From positions 1 to 64,000 of the forward strand of contig CBFHLY010000013.1 of the NCBI GenBank assembly GCA_965656785.1: DNA of 64,000 nucleotides. The letters run 5' to 3'. The position numbers and the translations under genes are program-made. The stretch is from JALQTD01 sp965656785 (GTDB lineage: Bacteria; Bacteroidota; Bacteroidia; Flavobacteriales_D; Sanyastnellaceae). Position 1 is the first letter of the stretch; every line of letters begins with the position of its first letter. This document shows positions 1 to 9,506 of this stretch, piece by piece. Below the pieces are notes generated by a model. It saw only the letters and a list, made by a program, of their open reading frames with translations, made no database searches and had not been told where the DNA came from.

Positions 1-41
1 ATGGCGCAAGCGGCAAACAAGGGAGCAATTCGGTTCAACAT

Positions 42-88
42 GGCAACGGGTTCTATCTTCTGGACGAAAATAGAACCCGTTCGTTGCC
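42..88. repeat. Imperfect inverted repeat at left edge
   Basis: GGCAAC-GGGTTCTAT (42-56) pairs with ATAGAACCC-GTT-CGTTGCC (70-88), leaving a four-base bulge and a 13-base loop. It lies downstream of the stop codon of the minus-strand gene that ends at 137, so it could help end that transcript, but no T-run follows on either strand. The rest of 1-136 holds no gene I can support. Confidence 0.4.
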
Positions 89-136
89 GCACCGCATAAA
101 ATTCATGAGCGGTGCATGGGGATTTGTGCCCGTGCC

Positions 137-2329
137 TTATTCGACGATGAGGCGCGTGGGGAGGCCCTGCGTTCCGATGGAAACGGTGTAGATGCCCGCG
201 GGCAAGTGGGCCAAATCAAGCCGCGTGGTGCCCGTCGAAAGCGGGGTTTGGTCCACCCAACGGCCCATCATGTCACGCAACACCAAATCGCCCGGAGTAT
301 CCGTGCCTTTCCACTCCACGCTCAGTAATCCAGACGTCGGATTCGGATACAAGCGCGCGATGACTTCCGAGCCGTTCACCGCCTCCACACCCACGCCCAT
401 GGCGCCGAGCAGGCCCATGTATTCTTGGTAGAACAGGTTCGCGATGCGCGCGTCGTGGACGATCACGGTGTTCTCGTCGTTCGTGGTTTCGGCGGTCGTG
501 GACCAGTTGTGCGAGCCCGTGATGACGCGCGGGTCAGAACCGGGCTGACTTTGGTCGACGATGCCGTATTTGTGGTGCAACTGACCGGAAATGCCTTGGT
601 GCGAATACACCGGAATGCCAGCAGCCGTGAGCGCGTCGTACTCCGATCCGCTGGTGTTCACGTCTTCCATCGCGCCGCTTACGGAGGTGAAGATGCTCGA
701 CCCCACTTCGATGACCGCTTCTCCGAGGTCATTCCGCGTGAACGAAAGGGTGGCAAATTGGAAGTCGTAATCGGTCGTTAGGATGCTCTCCAAGATGGCT
801 TGGTTCGCACCATCGCTGGGCGAGAAGTACAACTCGACGAGGCTGCCACCGATGAGGAAGCGCTCCGGCGTGTTGATTTCCTTGTCAGGGCCAAACTTGC
901 TGTTCGCCGCATTCGGGGTCATGCCATCGCTGCCCCACATCTCATTGAACTCCAGCGTGTAGGCTTTGGCCAAGCTCTCGTCGCCGAAGATGATGAGGTT
1001 GTTGGGGTCGGTGTTCAGGTTGTTCGTGGTCCAGTTCGTGGAGCCGGTGAGGACGAACGCCTTGTCGGTGTATTCCGCGTCGCCGACGATGAACTTGTTG
1101 TGCATGCCCGAGCCTTCGCCGTCGGTGCGCAGGTGAACCGGGATGGAAGCGTCGAGTTCGGACAAACCAAGGTTCGCGTTTTGGCCTTCAGCGATCCAAC
1201 GGATTTGCACGCCGTTCGCTGCGGCTTGGTTGACAGCGTCGGTGATGGTGGTGTTGTTCGTGTTGTAGACCGCGATGTCCAAGGTGTGTTCAGCACTGAG
1301 GATGTAAGCGGCGATGGTGTCGTTCGTGGCGGTTCCCAAGGTGGCCGCTTCTTCGATGGTGGCCACGCTGTTGTCCACCTCCGTGACGAAGTAGGCGCGG
1401 ATCCATCCGGGGCTCTCAGAAACGGTGGCGTAGGGGCGGACCACCGACATGGTGGAATCCTCCCCGAGGATGGAGATGACCCGTGCGTAGTAAATGGTGC
1501 CCGGGGTGAGGTCCGTCAAGGTGATGCTGTGGTCCTGCGTCAGGGTGGCGTCGCTCGTGATTTGGCCCAAATCTGGCGTCAACCCATACTCCACGTGGCT
1601 GTCTCCCTCCACATCGGTGAGCCAATTCAAGCTGAAGCTCGTGGTGGTCAAATCGTCTTGCAGGACGGACGTAGCCAAGTTGATGGCCGACGTGGCCACC
1701 ACATCGTCCAAGCCGCGCGGCAGCAACTGGTACCCGCCAAAACCGTCGAACGAGAACTGGGACACGATGCCATACAGGTCCACTTCGCCCGCCGAGAGGA
1801 TTTGGCCGACCAGTTCGTTTGAGGTCCGGACGTAAATGACGCCGTCCTCGCCGGCCGCGGAGAAGCTGTAGGTATTGTTCCCAGAAATGATTTGGCCTCC
1901 GTTGGTGAACATCGCGCCCGGGATGTAAACGAGCTGCCCTTCGAGGGATTCGTTCATTTGGGAAGGGGTGATTTGCAGCGGTTCGGGGAGGGGATTGCCG
2001 CTCGAGAGCACCTCCACGTTCGTGACGTTGGCAGGTCCCACTTCGAGCAAGCCGTTGTATTCGGACAATTCGGCAGTCATCGTCACCTCGTCGCCCGGTT
2101 GCGGATCGGCCCAGCCGCTCCAGTCGGAACCTGGATACAGCGCAATGCCCGCGGTTTCGTCTTGGATGTACCGAATGGAACCGAAGTTCTCATCCGAAGT
2201 GACGATGCCGGTCACGGTGACCACGTCGCCCACGCCGTAATTCGTGCGGGCATCGAGGATGGAGGTTTGGCCCACAGCCCAAATCGGAGCGGCGAAAGCC
2301 AAGGTTAGGAGGATGCGTTTCATCATCAT
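137..2329 (-). CDS. Secreted phospholipase-D-type protein with OB-fold, FnIII and T9SS sorting domains
   Basis: A secreted protein of up to 730 aa with two PLD active-site motifs, so probably a phosphodiesterase, nuclease or phospholipase. A signal peptide (MKRILLTLAFAAPIWAVGQ) is followed by an OB-fold-like region (about 22-210) of the type found in secreted nucleases, and a fibronectin III-like stretch (about 215-305). The first PLD half has HNKFIVGD and GSTNW; the second has HHKYGIVD and GSHNW. The last 65 residues (LYPNPTSG onward, ending PTRLIVE) are a type A T9SS sorting domain. The start is one of three consecutive Met codons. It lies 15 bp behind the TonB receptor gene and is probably last in a three-gene operon. 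The two complete HxK(x4)D motifs imply an active enzyme; the substrate is unknown. Confidence 0.85.
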   Translation of the reverse strand: MMMKRILLTLAFAAPIWAVGQTSILDARTNYGVGDVVTVTGIVTSDENFGSIRYIQDETAGIALYPGSDWSGWADPQPGDEVTMTAELSEYNGLLEVGPANVTNVEVLSSGNPLPEPLQITPSQMNESLEGQLVYIPGAMFTNGGQIISGNNTYSFSAAGEDGVIYVRTSNELVGQILSAGEVDLYGIVSQFSFDGFGGYQLLPRGLDDVVATSAINLATSVLQDDLTTTSFSLNWLTDVEGDSHVEYGLTPDLGQITSDATLTQDHSITLTDLTPGTIYYARVISILGEDSTMSVVRPYATVSESPGWIRAYFVTEVDNSVATIEEAATLGTATNDTIAAYILSAEHTLDIAVYNTNNTTITDAVNQAAANGVQIRWIAEGQNANLGLSELDASIPVHLRTDGEGSGMHNKFIVGDAEYTDKAFVLTGSTNWTTNNLNTDPNNLIIFGDESLAKAYTLEFNEMWGSDGMTPNAANSKFGPDKEINTPERFLIGGSLVELYFSPSDGANQAILESILTTDYDFQFATLSFTRNDLGEAVIEVGSSIFTSVSGAMEDVNTSGSEYDALTAAGIPVYSHQGISGQLHHKYGIVDQSQPGSDPRVITGSHNWSTTAETTNDENTVIVHDARIANLFYQEYMGLLGAMGVGVEAVNGSEVIARLYPNPTSGLLSVEWKGTDTPGDLVLRDMMGRWVDQTPLSTGTTRLDLAHLPAGIYTVSIGTQGLPTRLIVE

Positions 2330-2344
2330 GAGGGATTGGCGGGT

Positions 2345-5300
2345 TCAGAACCGAACGCGCACGCTGAAATTCGTGCGGAACGGGAAGCCCATGTAAACGG
2401 CGCTGGACGCCGCGTCGAAGTTGTTCTGAGTGAAGGCGTAATTCCGTTCGGAGTCGGTGAAGTACCACTGACCGAACGCGTCGTTGTTCTGGGCGTTCCC
2501 GATGAACGTGGTGTTGAGCACATTGAACAGGCTCAAGCGGAAGTCCAAATTCGACTCCCCCACATCCATGTTGTACCCCGCGTGCACTTCGAACTGACCG
2601 TATGAAGGGATTTTCCAGCTCTGGCGTCCGGCATTCTCGCCGTTCAACGAGAACGGGTCGAAATCCGAATAGTACCGGTCGAACCACGTGAAGCGCGGCT
2701 TGACGTACCACCTGTTGTGGAAGTAACGCAAGGCGATGGAATAGGAGCTCTGCGGAGCATCTCCCACGGACACCCCTGCCGCATCGTACTCGACGGATGC
2801 GACGGTGCCGTCCTGATTCAAGTAGGGGAGGTTGGTCAAATCGTCGAGCAGCACCAAGCTGTCTTCGGAACTCGTCCAGCGCCAGTCGCCATAGGAGGCA
2901 TAGGCTTCCAACGTCCACTTCGAGTTGAGCTGAATGGCCCCGTCCATTTCCAAACCGCGGTGCAAAGCGCTCATGGAGTTCACGTTCGCTCGAACGATGT
3001 CGCCTTCGACCGTTTCGAAGCGGAGCAAGGATTGCAACGGGCGGTTGTTCCAAACCGTCCAGTACCCGTTGACGTTGAACGACCACGGGTGCTTGCTGTA
3101 GCTGTAACCCAGCTCGACCGACTGGATGATCTCGTTCCGGGTGTTGTTCACGAATTTGTTCTCGAAGTCCACCACGTTGCGGAACACCGGAGTCCGGTTG
3201 AGGTAACCGAGGTTCAAGAAAGCGTTGGAGTACTCGCTCAGGTTGTAGTTTCCGCCCGCTTTGACGGTGAATCCGGGGATCCACTTCCAGCCGGACGTTG
3301 AGGATTCGGTGTTGGCGTCGCCGTGGCGGACCGCGGTCAGGCCGGAAAGGGTGTCCCCGTCCACGACCCAGCCGTTGGCAAGTTGCTGGACGTCGTCCTC
3401 GGAATAAATTTGGCCTACCCCATCCGCGAGGTCGGGCCCCACCAACATGAGCTCGCCCATCGACAGGGCCTGCCGGTAGAGCTCACCGTTCACGTTGACG
3501 TCCAACGGAGCGAAGTAGTCCACGGCCTTATACCCCTGGTACACCCCCGAAACGTTCACGAACGCATTGTACAGGTAGCCCTTGTACTCGAAGAGCGCAA
3601 ACGCCCCCGCCCACCGGACGAACGCGTCGTTGTGGTAGCCCAACTTGTCCCCCACGCGACGCATCTTCGACGCGCTGTTCGCATCGCGGTTGTCCACGCA
3701 GTAATCGCCCCCGAGGAGGTCGTACACTTCGCCGTAGCGCTCGCCCTGGTACATCCGCGCATCGAGGCCACCGGAAAGCGTCACCTTATCCGACGTTTCA
3801 TGGCGGAAGGTGGACAGGGCCCCGTACCAATAGTGGTTGTTGTATAGCTTGCGCAGGAAGCGCCCTGACTTCAGCAATTCATCGGAATACGTAGGGTCGA
3901 TGGGCGGACCGAAGATGCCGCCGATGGTGTTCGACGCGTAGAACTTCTCGAAGTCCACTTGGCCGTCGGGCGTGTAGTCCCCCGCCCCGAGGGCGTTCTC
4001 AAGCCGGGTGCCTCCGCCGTAGCCGTAGGAAGCATACACCATGTTCGAGATGTACAGCTTGTCAGTCACACGCCAGTTGTGCCGGAAGCTGAACAGCGGC
4101 TTGTGGTAGCGGTTTTCGCGCTCGTACTTCACTTCGCCGTTGAGCAATCCCCAGTGGGTGTTGTAGTCCAAACCATAGCTTACCACCCCCGTCGTGTCGA
4201 TGAAGTCCAAGGACGCCGCATGCGCCTCAAACTCCTGCACGTTCTCGAATCCGAATTGCGCATTCAAGTTCGCGTAAGCATCGGCTTCCTCGCCCGCCAA
4301 CAACGTGTCGCTGTTGAAGATCGCGTCGTACCCCACGGCGTATTCCCGAAGCCGCTCGTACTCCGTGCTCGTCCCTTGGAACAGGGAGCGTGCGTACTCG
4401 CGGTCATACGTGGCGATGCGTTGCTTGTACGACCGGGAAGCGTTCGAAGACGGGCTTCCCGTTGCGCTCAACGAAAAGGTGTGGTTGCCGATGGCCTTCT
4501 GCACCTTCGCGTAGTAGAAGAACGACCGGTTGTAGTCTTGGTCGAAGTACCCTTGCCGGTTCTGGAAGCTGCCGCTCAGCGTGTAGCCCCAGCCGTTGGA
4601 CAAGCGACCGCTCGTGTGGCCGATGGACGTTCGGGTGAATCCGAAGCTGCCGACTTCCTGCTTGACCGACGTTTTGCGGGCACTTTCGATGCCCTGGGTC
4701 ACGATGTTGACCGTGCCGCCAATGGCCGGCAGCGCGAGCTTGCTCGCGCCGAGTCCACGCTGGACTTGCATGGTTTGGGTGACCAAATCCAGCCCGAACC
4801 AGTTGTTCCAAAACACCGCCCCGCTTTCCATGTCGTTCACCGGAATGCCATCCACAAGGACGGACACGTTCCGCTGCTTGAATCCGCGGATGGTGATGCT
4901 CGGGCCGTCGTTGTCGGATCCGGTCGGCGTCGCGTACACCCCCGGCGTGGTGTTCAAGATCATCGGGATGGGTTGCGATCCCAGCTCCTCCTGAATCTGC
5001 AAGGGCTTGATGTTCGAGAACGCCACTGGGGTTTCCCGTTCGATGGCGACATCCGCAATGACCTGGGCTTCCTGCAACACGATGGTCGACATCTTGAAGT
5101 CCAACCGCACCGTCGGGGCATCGACTTCGAGTTGGATGCGCTGCGGTTCGTAGCCAACGTACGAAACGTTGACCGTGTAAGTGCCGTAAGGCAATTCCGC
5201 TTCGTATCGGCCGTCGAAGTCCGTCATGTAACCGGTGGTGCCGATGACGACCGCAGCTTGGATGAGGGTTTCCCCTGTGATGGCGTCGGAGACCGTGCCA

Positions 5301-5389
5301 AACACCTTGCCGGTTTGGCCCGATGCGAAGCACACCATGCCCAGGAGCCAGGCTAAAATCGCCGAGCGCCCGATGTGTTGAAGCTTCAT
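2345..5389 (-). CDS. TonB-dependent receptor with carboxypeptidase-regulatory-like domain
   Basis: Outer-membrane active transporter of about 1014 aa. After the signal peptide (start MKLQHIGRS) comes a CarboxypepD_reg-like beta-sandwich (GKVFGTVSDAITGE), then a plug domain, then a long beta-barrel ending in an aromatic terminal residue (VRVRF), as BAM substrates do. I chose the ATG at 5389, eight bases after the upstream stop, because it gives a clean signal peptide; an upstream start would overlap that stop. No SusD-like lipoprotein is adjacent, so this is not a canonical glycan SusCD pair. Its partners encode a lamin-tail protein and a PLD-family enzyme, which suggests uptake of a product released by them. 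The substrate is not identifiable from sequence. Confidence 0.9.
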   Translation of the reverse strand: MKLQHIGRSAILAWLLGMVCFASGQTGKVFGTVSDAITGETLIQAAVVIGTTGYMTDFDGRYEAELPYGTYTVNVSYVGYEPQRIQLEVDAPTVRLDFKMSTIVLQEAQVIADVAIERETPVAFSNIKPLQIQEELGSQPIPMILNTTPGVYATPTGSDNDGPSITIRGFKQRNVSVLVDGIPVNDMESGAVFWNNWFGLDLVTQTMQVQRGLGASKLALPAIGGTVNIVTQGIESARKTSVKQEVGSFGFTRTSIGHTSGRLSNGWGYTLSGSFQNRQGYFDQDYNRSFFYYAKVQKAIGNHTFSLSATGSPSSNASRSYKQRIATYDREYARSLFQGTSTEYERLREYAVGYDAIFNSDTLLAGEEADAYANLNAQFGFENVQEFEAHAASLDFIDTTGVVSYGLDYNTHWGLLNGEVKYERENRYHKPLFSFRHNWRVTDKLYISNMVYASYGYGGGTRLENALGAGDYTPDGQVDFEKFYASNTIGGIFGPPIDPTYSDELLKSGRFLRKLYNNHYWYGALSTFRHETSDKVTLSGGLDARMYQGERYGEVYDLLGGDYCVDNRDANSASKMRRVGDKLGYHNDAFVRWAGAFALFEYKGYLYNAFVNVSGVYQGYKAVDYFAPLDVNVNGELYRQALSMGELMLVGPDLADGVGQIYSEDDVQQLANGWVVDGDTLSGLTAVRHGDANTESSTSGWKWIPGFTVKAGGNYNLSEYSNAFLNLGYLNRTPVFRNVVDFENKFVNNTRNEIIQSVELGYSYSKHPWSFNVNGYWTVWNNRPLQSLLRFETVEGDIVRANVNSMSALHRGLEMDGAIQLNSKWTLEAYASYGDWRWTSSEDSLVLLDDLTNLPYLNQDGTVASVEYDAAGVSVGDAPQSSYSIALRYFHNRWYVKPRFTWFDRYYSDFDPFSLNGENAGRQSWKIPSYGQFEVHAGYNMDVGESNLDFRLSLFNVLNTTFIGNAQNNDAFGQWYFTDSERNYAFTQNNFDAASSAVYMGFPFRTNFSVRVRF

Positions 5390-5397
5390 CGCGGGGA

Positions 5398-6327
5398 TCA
5401 CTTCACCCACCAGCGGTGCGCAAACGTCGCGCCGCCTTCCAAGTGGATGTTCACGATGTACGCACCGGAAACAACGCCCGGTACATCCACCACAGCCCGT
5501 CCGATCCGGTTCACCTGCACGTCGTGCACGAGTTGACCGGCAGCGGTGTGAACCGTGATGCGTTCCACGGGCAGGTTCGCCGTCACTTCGAAGGTGCCGG
5601 TCGCGCTCGGGTTGGGGAAGAGTTGCGCTTCAGGACGCACGCTCAGGGTTTCGACTTGATTGCCGCCGCAAGCGCACGCGTGCATGCCGAGGTTGTCCCA
5701 CGTGTTCACCGACAGGGTGTCCCATTCGAGGAAGGTGTCGAAGGCCAAAGGCGGTACCGTCACCCCGCTCGTCACTTCGAACTTCCGGCGCAACGTGTGA
5801 TTCGAAGTCAACCAAGCGGCACCGTCTCCCACGTCCACGAAGCCGTTGTCAGCATCGTTCGTCCAGGCCGTTCCCGGATCTTCACCGGGCTTGCCGAAAA
5901 TGTCGACCACTTGGTTTCCGTTCTTGATCAACACCAGGGCGTCGTCGCCGTTCATGTACGTCGGAGCGGGGTAGGGGTTGTCGAGCTGGTCCGCATACGC
6001 TTGCATCTCGGGATCGACCATGGGGCTCGTGGCGCCACCGCCGAGGTCCACGTCTTCGGTTTGGCCATTGACCAACACCCACGTTCCGTACGCGGGAATG
6101 GAGCCGATCAAGTTCGTCTCATCGGTCATTCCTGCTTCTCCGTTGGACCAACGCTGCAGCACGTAGGGGCCCAAATCGATGGGGCTTCCCGTCGGGTTGA
6201 AGAACTCAAGCCCTTTGTTGTTGCCCGTTCCTTCGCAGTATTCGGAGATGAACAACTCCGTGCACTGCGCTTGAGCAGCGGCGGGAGCGAGAAAGGCCAA
6301 AATGGCCAAGGAGGTAGCAATGCGCAT
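5398..6327 (-). CDS. Lamin-tail-domain secreted protein with T9SS sorting signal
   Basis: A 309-aa secreted protein. The signal peptide ends near AAAQAQ. Residues about 20-170 form a lamin-tail domain (LFISEYCEGTGNNKGLEFFN, then DLGPYVLQ, GTWVLVNGQ). The last 75 residues (LFPNPSATGTFEV to FAHRWWVK) are a type A T9SS sorting domain. Lamin-tail domains in Bacteroidota commonly accompany secreted nucleases or phosphoesterases (family knowledge); no catalytic motif is visible here. It is first of the apparent operon with the TonB receptor and the PLD protein. A TAATTTCG box lies 31 bases upstream at 6359-6366 (minus), giving a leader of about 28 nt. Confidence 0.85.
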   Translation of the reverse strand: MRIATSLAILAFLAPAAAQAQCTELFISEYCEGTGNNKGLEFFNPTGSPIDLGPYVLQRWSNGEAGMTDETNLIGSIPAYGTWVLVNGQTEDVDLGGGATSPMVDPEMQAYADQLDNPYPAPTYMNGDDALVLIKNGNQVVDIFGKPGEDPGTAWTNDADNGFVDVGDGAAWLTSNHTLRRKFEVTSGVTVPPLAFDTFLEWDTLSVNTWDNLGMHACACGGNQVETLSVRPEAQLFPNPSATGTFEVTANLPVERITVHTAAGQLVHDVQVNRIGRAVVDVPGVVSGAYIVNIHLEGGATFAHRWWVK

Positions 6328-6394
6328 CGTGGATGATTTTGTGGATGTAGAAACGGCGCGAAATTAAAAGAACTTTGGCCCAAAACCCATATCC

Positions 6395-6754
6395 ATGCGC
6401 AATTTGCACCTCGACGAGCTGCGCGACCACTGCCTCGCCAAGCCCGCCGTCTCAGAAGCCTTCCCTTTCGACGCTTCCACCTTGGTTTTCAAGGTCGCTG
6501 GAAAAATGTTCGCCCTCTGCGACGTCGACGACTTCACGGGCATCAACCTCAAATGCGATCCCGAGGAAGCCCTCGAGCTCCGGGCGCGCTACGACGCGGT
6601 GGCTCCGGGATGGCACATGAACAAGGCGCATTGGAACACCGTCGCGGTCGACGGCGACGCTCCCCGCGACGCCATCCTGCGCTGGGTGGACGATTCGTAC
6701 AGCCTCGTCGTCGCCTCGCTGACCCGAAAGGCGCGCACGGAACACGGCCTTTGA
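6395..6754 (+). CDS. MmcQ/YjbR family DNA-binding-like protein
   Basis: A 119-aa protein that fits the MmcQ/YjbR (DUF419) family along its whole length: an N-terminal helix beginning LDELRDHCLAKP, the family pattern FPFD.STLVFKV.GKMFAL, NLKCDPEEA, then GWHMNKAHWNTV and a C-terminal DDSYSLVVASL. The fold resembles double-wing DNA-binding domains, but the cellular role of the family is not settled. It starts 67 bp from the divergent lamin-tail gene. Its stop lies 14 bp before the symporter ATG, though that gene has its own promoter-like box. Confidence 0.85.
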   Translation: MRNLHLDELRDHCLAKPAVSEAFPFDASTLVFKVAGKMFALCDVDDFTGINLKCDPEEALELRARYDAVAPGWHMNKAHWNTVAVDGDAPRDAILRWVDDSYSLVVASLTRKARTEHGL

Positions 6755-6756
6755 CG

Positions 6757-6764
6757 TATCCTTG
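6757..6764 (+). promoter_or_regulatory. -7 box (TATCCTTG) of the symporter operon
   Basis: TATCCTTG matches the Bacteroidota TAnnTTTG -7 element at all but one fixed position and is separated from the ATG at 6769 by exactly four bases. If used, transcription would begin at or next to the start codon (leaderless). Confidence 0.5.
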
Positions 6765-6768
6765 CGGC

Positions 6769-8529
6769 ATGCAGTTGTCTACGTTGGATTGGGCGATCAT
6801 CGCCGCATATTTCGCCCTCGCCTTGACGGTCGGGGCTTGGGCCAGTCGCAAGAACGAAGGGGGTGCCCGCGGTTTTTTCCTCGCGGGAGGCCAAATGCCC
6901 TGGTGGCTCCTGGGCGTCAGCATGGTCGCAACGACCTTCTCGACCGACACGCCCAACCTCGTCACGGGATTGGTGCGCACCCAAGGCGTGGCGGGCAACT
7001 GGGGATGGTGGGCCTTCCTCCTGACGGGCATGCTGACGGTCTTCGTCTACGCCCGGCTTTGGCACCGAAGCGGCGTCCTCACCGACATCGCCTTTTACGA
7101 GCTCCGCTACAGCGGTCCGGCGGCGGCGTTCCTCCGCGGTTTTCGGGCCCTGTACCTCGGTTTGGTGTTCAATGTGCTCGTCATGGGAACGGTTTCGCTG
7201 GCGGCCATCAAGCTCGGGGGCATTTTGCTGGGCTGGCCGGGCTGGCAAACCTTGCTCGTCACGGGGGTCATCACGCTGGCTTACAGCGCGTGGGGTGGTT
7301 TGCGTGCCGTCATCTTGACCGATTTCGTTCAGTTCTTCTTGGCGATGGTGGGGTCGGTCTGGGCTTGCGTTTACGTGCTCGGATTGCCGGAAGTGGGCGG
7401 GTTGGAGGCGCTGTTGGCGCACGATTCGGTGGCGCCGCTTACGCCGATGTTGCCGGACTTGGGGGACCCGGGAGTGTGGGTTCCGGTATTGCTGGTTCCG
7501 CTTGCCGTGCAATGGTGGGCGAGCTATTATCCCGGGGCGGAGCCGGGGGGCGGCGGGTACATCGCGCAACGGATGTTCAGCGCCCGGTCGGAAGGCGATG
7601 CGGTGGGGGCGACGCTGTTTTTCAACGTGGCACATTACGCGTTGCGGCCGTGGCCGTGGATCCTCATTGCGCTGGCCTCCGTCATCGTGTTTCCGACCCT
7701 GGCCGATTTGCAGGCCGCCTTTCCCGAGGTGGAAGCGAGCAAGGTCGGCCACGATTTGGCCTATCCGGCGATGTTGTCGCTGTTGCCTTCGGGCTTGTTG
7801 GGGCTGGTGGCGGCGTCGTTGCTCGCGGCCTTCATGAGCACCATGTCGACGCAGTTGAATTTGGGCGCCAGTTACCTCGTGAACGACTTTTACGTGCGGT
7901 TTTTGAAGCCGGATGCGGACGAGCGTGAGCAGGTGCAGGCCGGGCGCCTCGCGACGCTCGTGAGCATGGTGCTGGGGTGCGGCTTGGGGCTGATGTTGAC
8001 GGATGCGGGCCAAGCCTTCAACCTGTTGCTGCTCATCGGGGCCGGCACGGGGGGGCTGTTCATCCTGCGGTGGTTCTGGTGGCGCATCAATGCGTGGACG
8101 GAGATCGTAGCGATGGTGGGTTCGCTCGTCGTGGCGGGGTACTTCACGTTCGTGCACGATGCGTTGGCGTCGGAGCCGGTGGCGTTGGTGCCGCCGTTGG
8201 AGGGGCACATGAAGTTGGTGTGGGGGGCGCTGTTGACCACGGTGATTTGGGTCGTGGGGACGTTGGTGACGCCGCCTGAGGAGGAGGAGACGCTGCGGCG
8301 GTTCGTGGCGAAGGTGCGGCCGGGCGGTCCGGGGTGGAGGCGTTTTGGACAAGAGGGCGCTTGGGCAGTGCCGCAAGGGGTGCTGGCGATGCTCGCGGGA
8401 AGTGTGGCGGTTTACGCGGCGCTGTTTGCGGTGGGCAGCGCGCTGTACGGCGATGGGGGGCAGGCGATGGCGTTGGCCGCGGTAGCGTTGGCTGCGGGGT
8501 GGGGGACGTGGAAGTGGGGGTTGCGGTGA
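6769..8529 (+). CDS. Sodium:solute symporter (SSS family), probable sugar transporter
   Basis: A 586-aa integral membrane protein of the SSS family, which couples Na+ entry to import of sugars and other small solutes. The start MQLSTLDWAIIAAYF gives the usual first membrane helix. Family features follow: SRKNEGGARGFFLAGGQMPWW, TTFSTDTPN, the GSAIKLGG-like repeat region, and MSTMSTQLNLGASYLVNDFY near residue 365, a conserved SSS stretch. About 13 membrane segments are visible. Its last codons overlap the GHMP kinase start by GTGA, so the two are probably translated together. With kinase, nucleotidyltransferase and hexosaminidase genes downstream, the substrate is likely a sugar or amino sugar. 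Confidence 0.85.
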   Translation: MQLSTLDWAIIAAYFALALTVGAWASRKNEGGARGFFLAGGQMPWWLLGVSMVATTFSTDTPNLVTGLVRTQGVAGNWGWWAFLLTGMLTVFVYARLWHRSGVLTDIAFYELRYSGPAAAFLRGFRALYLGLVFNVLVMGTVSLAAIKLGGILLGWPGWQTLLVTGVITLAYSAWGGLRAVILTDFVQFFLAMVGSVWACVYVLGLPEVGGLEALLAHDSVAPLTPMLPDLGDPGVWVPVLLVPLAVQWWASYYPGAEPGGGGYIAQRMFSARSEGDAVGATLFFNVAHYALRPWPWILIALASVIVFPTLADLQAAFPEVEASKVGHDLAYPAMLSLLPSGLLGLVAASLLAAFMSTMSTQLNLGASYLVNDFYVRFLKPDADEREQVQAGRLATLVSMVLGCGLGLMLTDAGQAFNLLLLIGAGTGGLFILRWFWWRINAWTEIVAMVGSLVVAGYFTFVHDALASEPVALVPPLEGHMKLVWGALLTTVIWVVGTLVTPPEEEETLRRFVAKVRPGGPGWRRFGQEGAWAVPQGVLAMLAGSVAVYAALFAVGSALYGDGGQAMALAAVALAAGWGTWKWGLR

Positions 8530-9506
8530 GCGGGTTTGTGGCGGAGGCGCCGGGGCGCGTGTGTTTGTTCGGGGAGCACCAGGATTATTTGGGGTGGCCG
8601 GTCGTGGCGGGTGCCATTGATTTGACGTGCCAAATCCAGTTTCACCGCACCCCATCCAACCGCCTCGACCTCGACTTGCCCGACATTGCGGCGCACGCCC
8701 ACTGGCCCGGACCGCCGGTCGGGAGGCCCTTCGATTACCTGTCGGCGGCTTGGCAGGCCGAGCCCGTGACGGGGTGGCGGGCGACGGTGCGCGGCACCCT
8801 GCCCCGCGCGGCGGGAGCGAGCAGCTCGACCGCCCTCGTGACCGCGTTCGTGGCGGGCTTGGCGCACGCGGCGGGTCGGGCGGTGGCGGCTGAGGATTTG
8901 GCCTGCGCAGCCCACCACGCCGAAGTCACGTCCCAAGGCGAACCCGGGGGCCAAATGGATCACCTCGCCATCGCCCACGGTGGCCTCCACGCCTTCTATT
9001 TCGACGGCCGCCCGCCCGAACGTCTGCCGATTCCCGACGTGGCCTGCCTGCTCATCGACACCCACGAGCCGAAGGCGACCCTGGCCATCCTCGAACGGGC
9101 AAAGGCCCGGCGAATCGCGCTCGTGGCCAACCCCGGCGCCGCAACCTCCCCCGCCGATCGCGCCCTCCTCGCGGCCACGGAAGCCAGCCGCGACCACTCG
9201 GCCGAGGGCACCGCTGCCCTCCGCGCCGGCGACCTCCCCTCCGCAGGCACCGCCCTCACCGCCCACCACGCCTTCCTCCGCGACACCCTCGGCGTCAGCA
9301 CCCCTCGCCTCGAAGCCGCCCTCGAAGCCGCCCTGACCCACGGCGCTTACGGCGGCAAACTCAACGGCAGCGGTGGCGGCGGCACGGCCGTGTTGCTCGT
9401 TCCCCACGACCGCGTCCCCCGGGTGATGGAAGCCGTCCGCGCCACGGGCTCCACGCCCTACCTTGTGCAACTCGGCGCCCCCGGCGCCCAAATCCAACCG
9501 GAATGA
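8526..9506 (+). CDS. GHMP-family sugar kinase, galactokinase-like
   Basis: A 326-aa kinase expected to phosphorylate an imported sugar. The start is GTG at 8526, inside the GTGA overlap with the symporter. The galactokinase-type N-terminal signature is GRVCLFGEHQDYLG. The GHMP ATP loop is PRAAGASSSTALV (about residues 97-109). The segment GGQMDHLAIAHGG corresponds to the GIMDQ region of galactokinase, and the C-terminal glycine motif is GKLNGSGGGGTAVLL. Mevalonate and galactose kinases share this fold; the GEHQDY signature favours a hexose substrate. It overlaps the next gene by ATGA. Confidence 0.8.
   Translation: MSGFVAEAPGRVCLFGEHQDYLGWPVVAGAIDLTCQIQFHRTPSNRLDLDLPDIAAHAHWPGPPVGRPFDYLSAAWQAEPVTGWRATVRGTLPRAAGASSSTALVTAFVAGLAHAAGRAVAAEDLACAAHHAEVTSQGEPGGQMDHLAIAHGGLHAFYFDGRPPERLPIPDVACLLIDTHEPKATLAILERAKARRIALVANPGAATSPADRALLAATEASRDHSAEGTAALRAGDLPSAGTALTAHHAFLRDTLGVSTPRLEAALEAALTHGAYGGKLNGSGGGGTAVLLVPHDRVPRVMEAVRATGSTPYLVQLGAPGAQIQPE

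Noticed and set aside
1..99. Short plus-strand open frame at the window edge
   Set aside because: 33 codons with no recognisable family and overlapping a hairpin; it could be the end of a gene outside the window, but nothing supports that.
6589..8655. Minus-strand frame across the symporter
   Set aside because: Arg/Pro/Gln-rich shadow; the symporter has conserved membrane helices.
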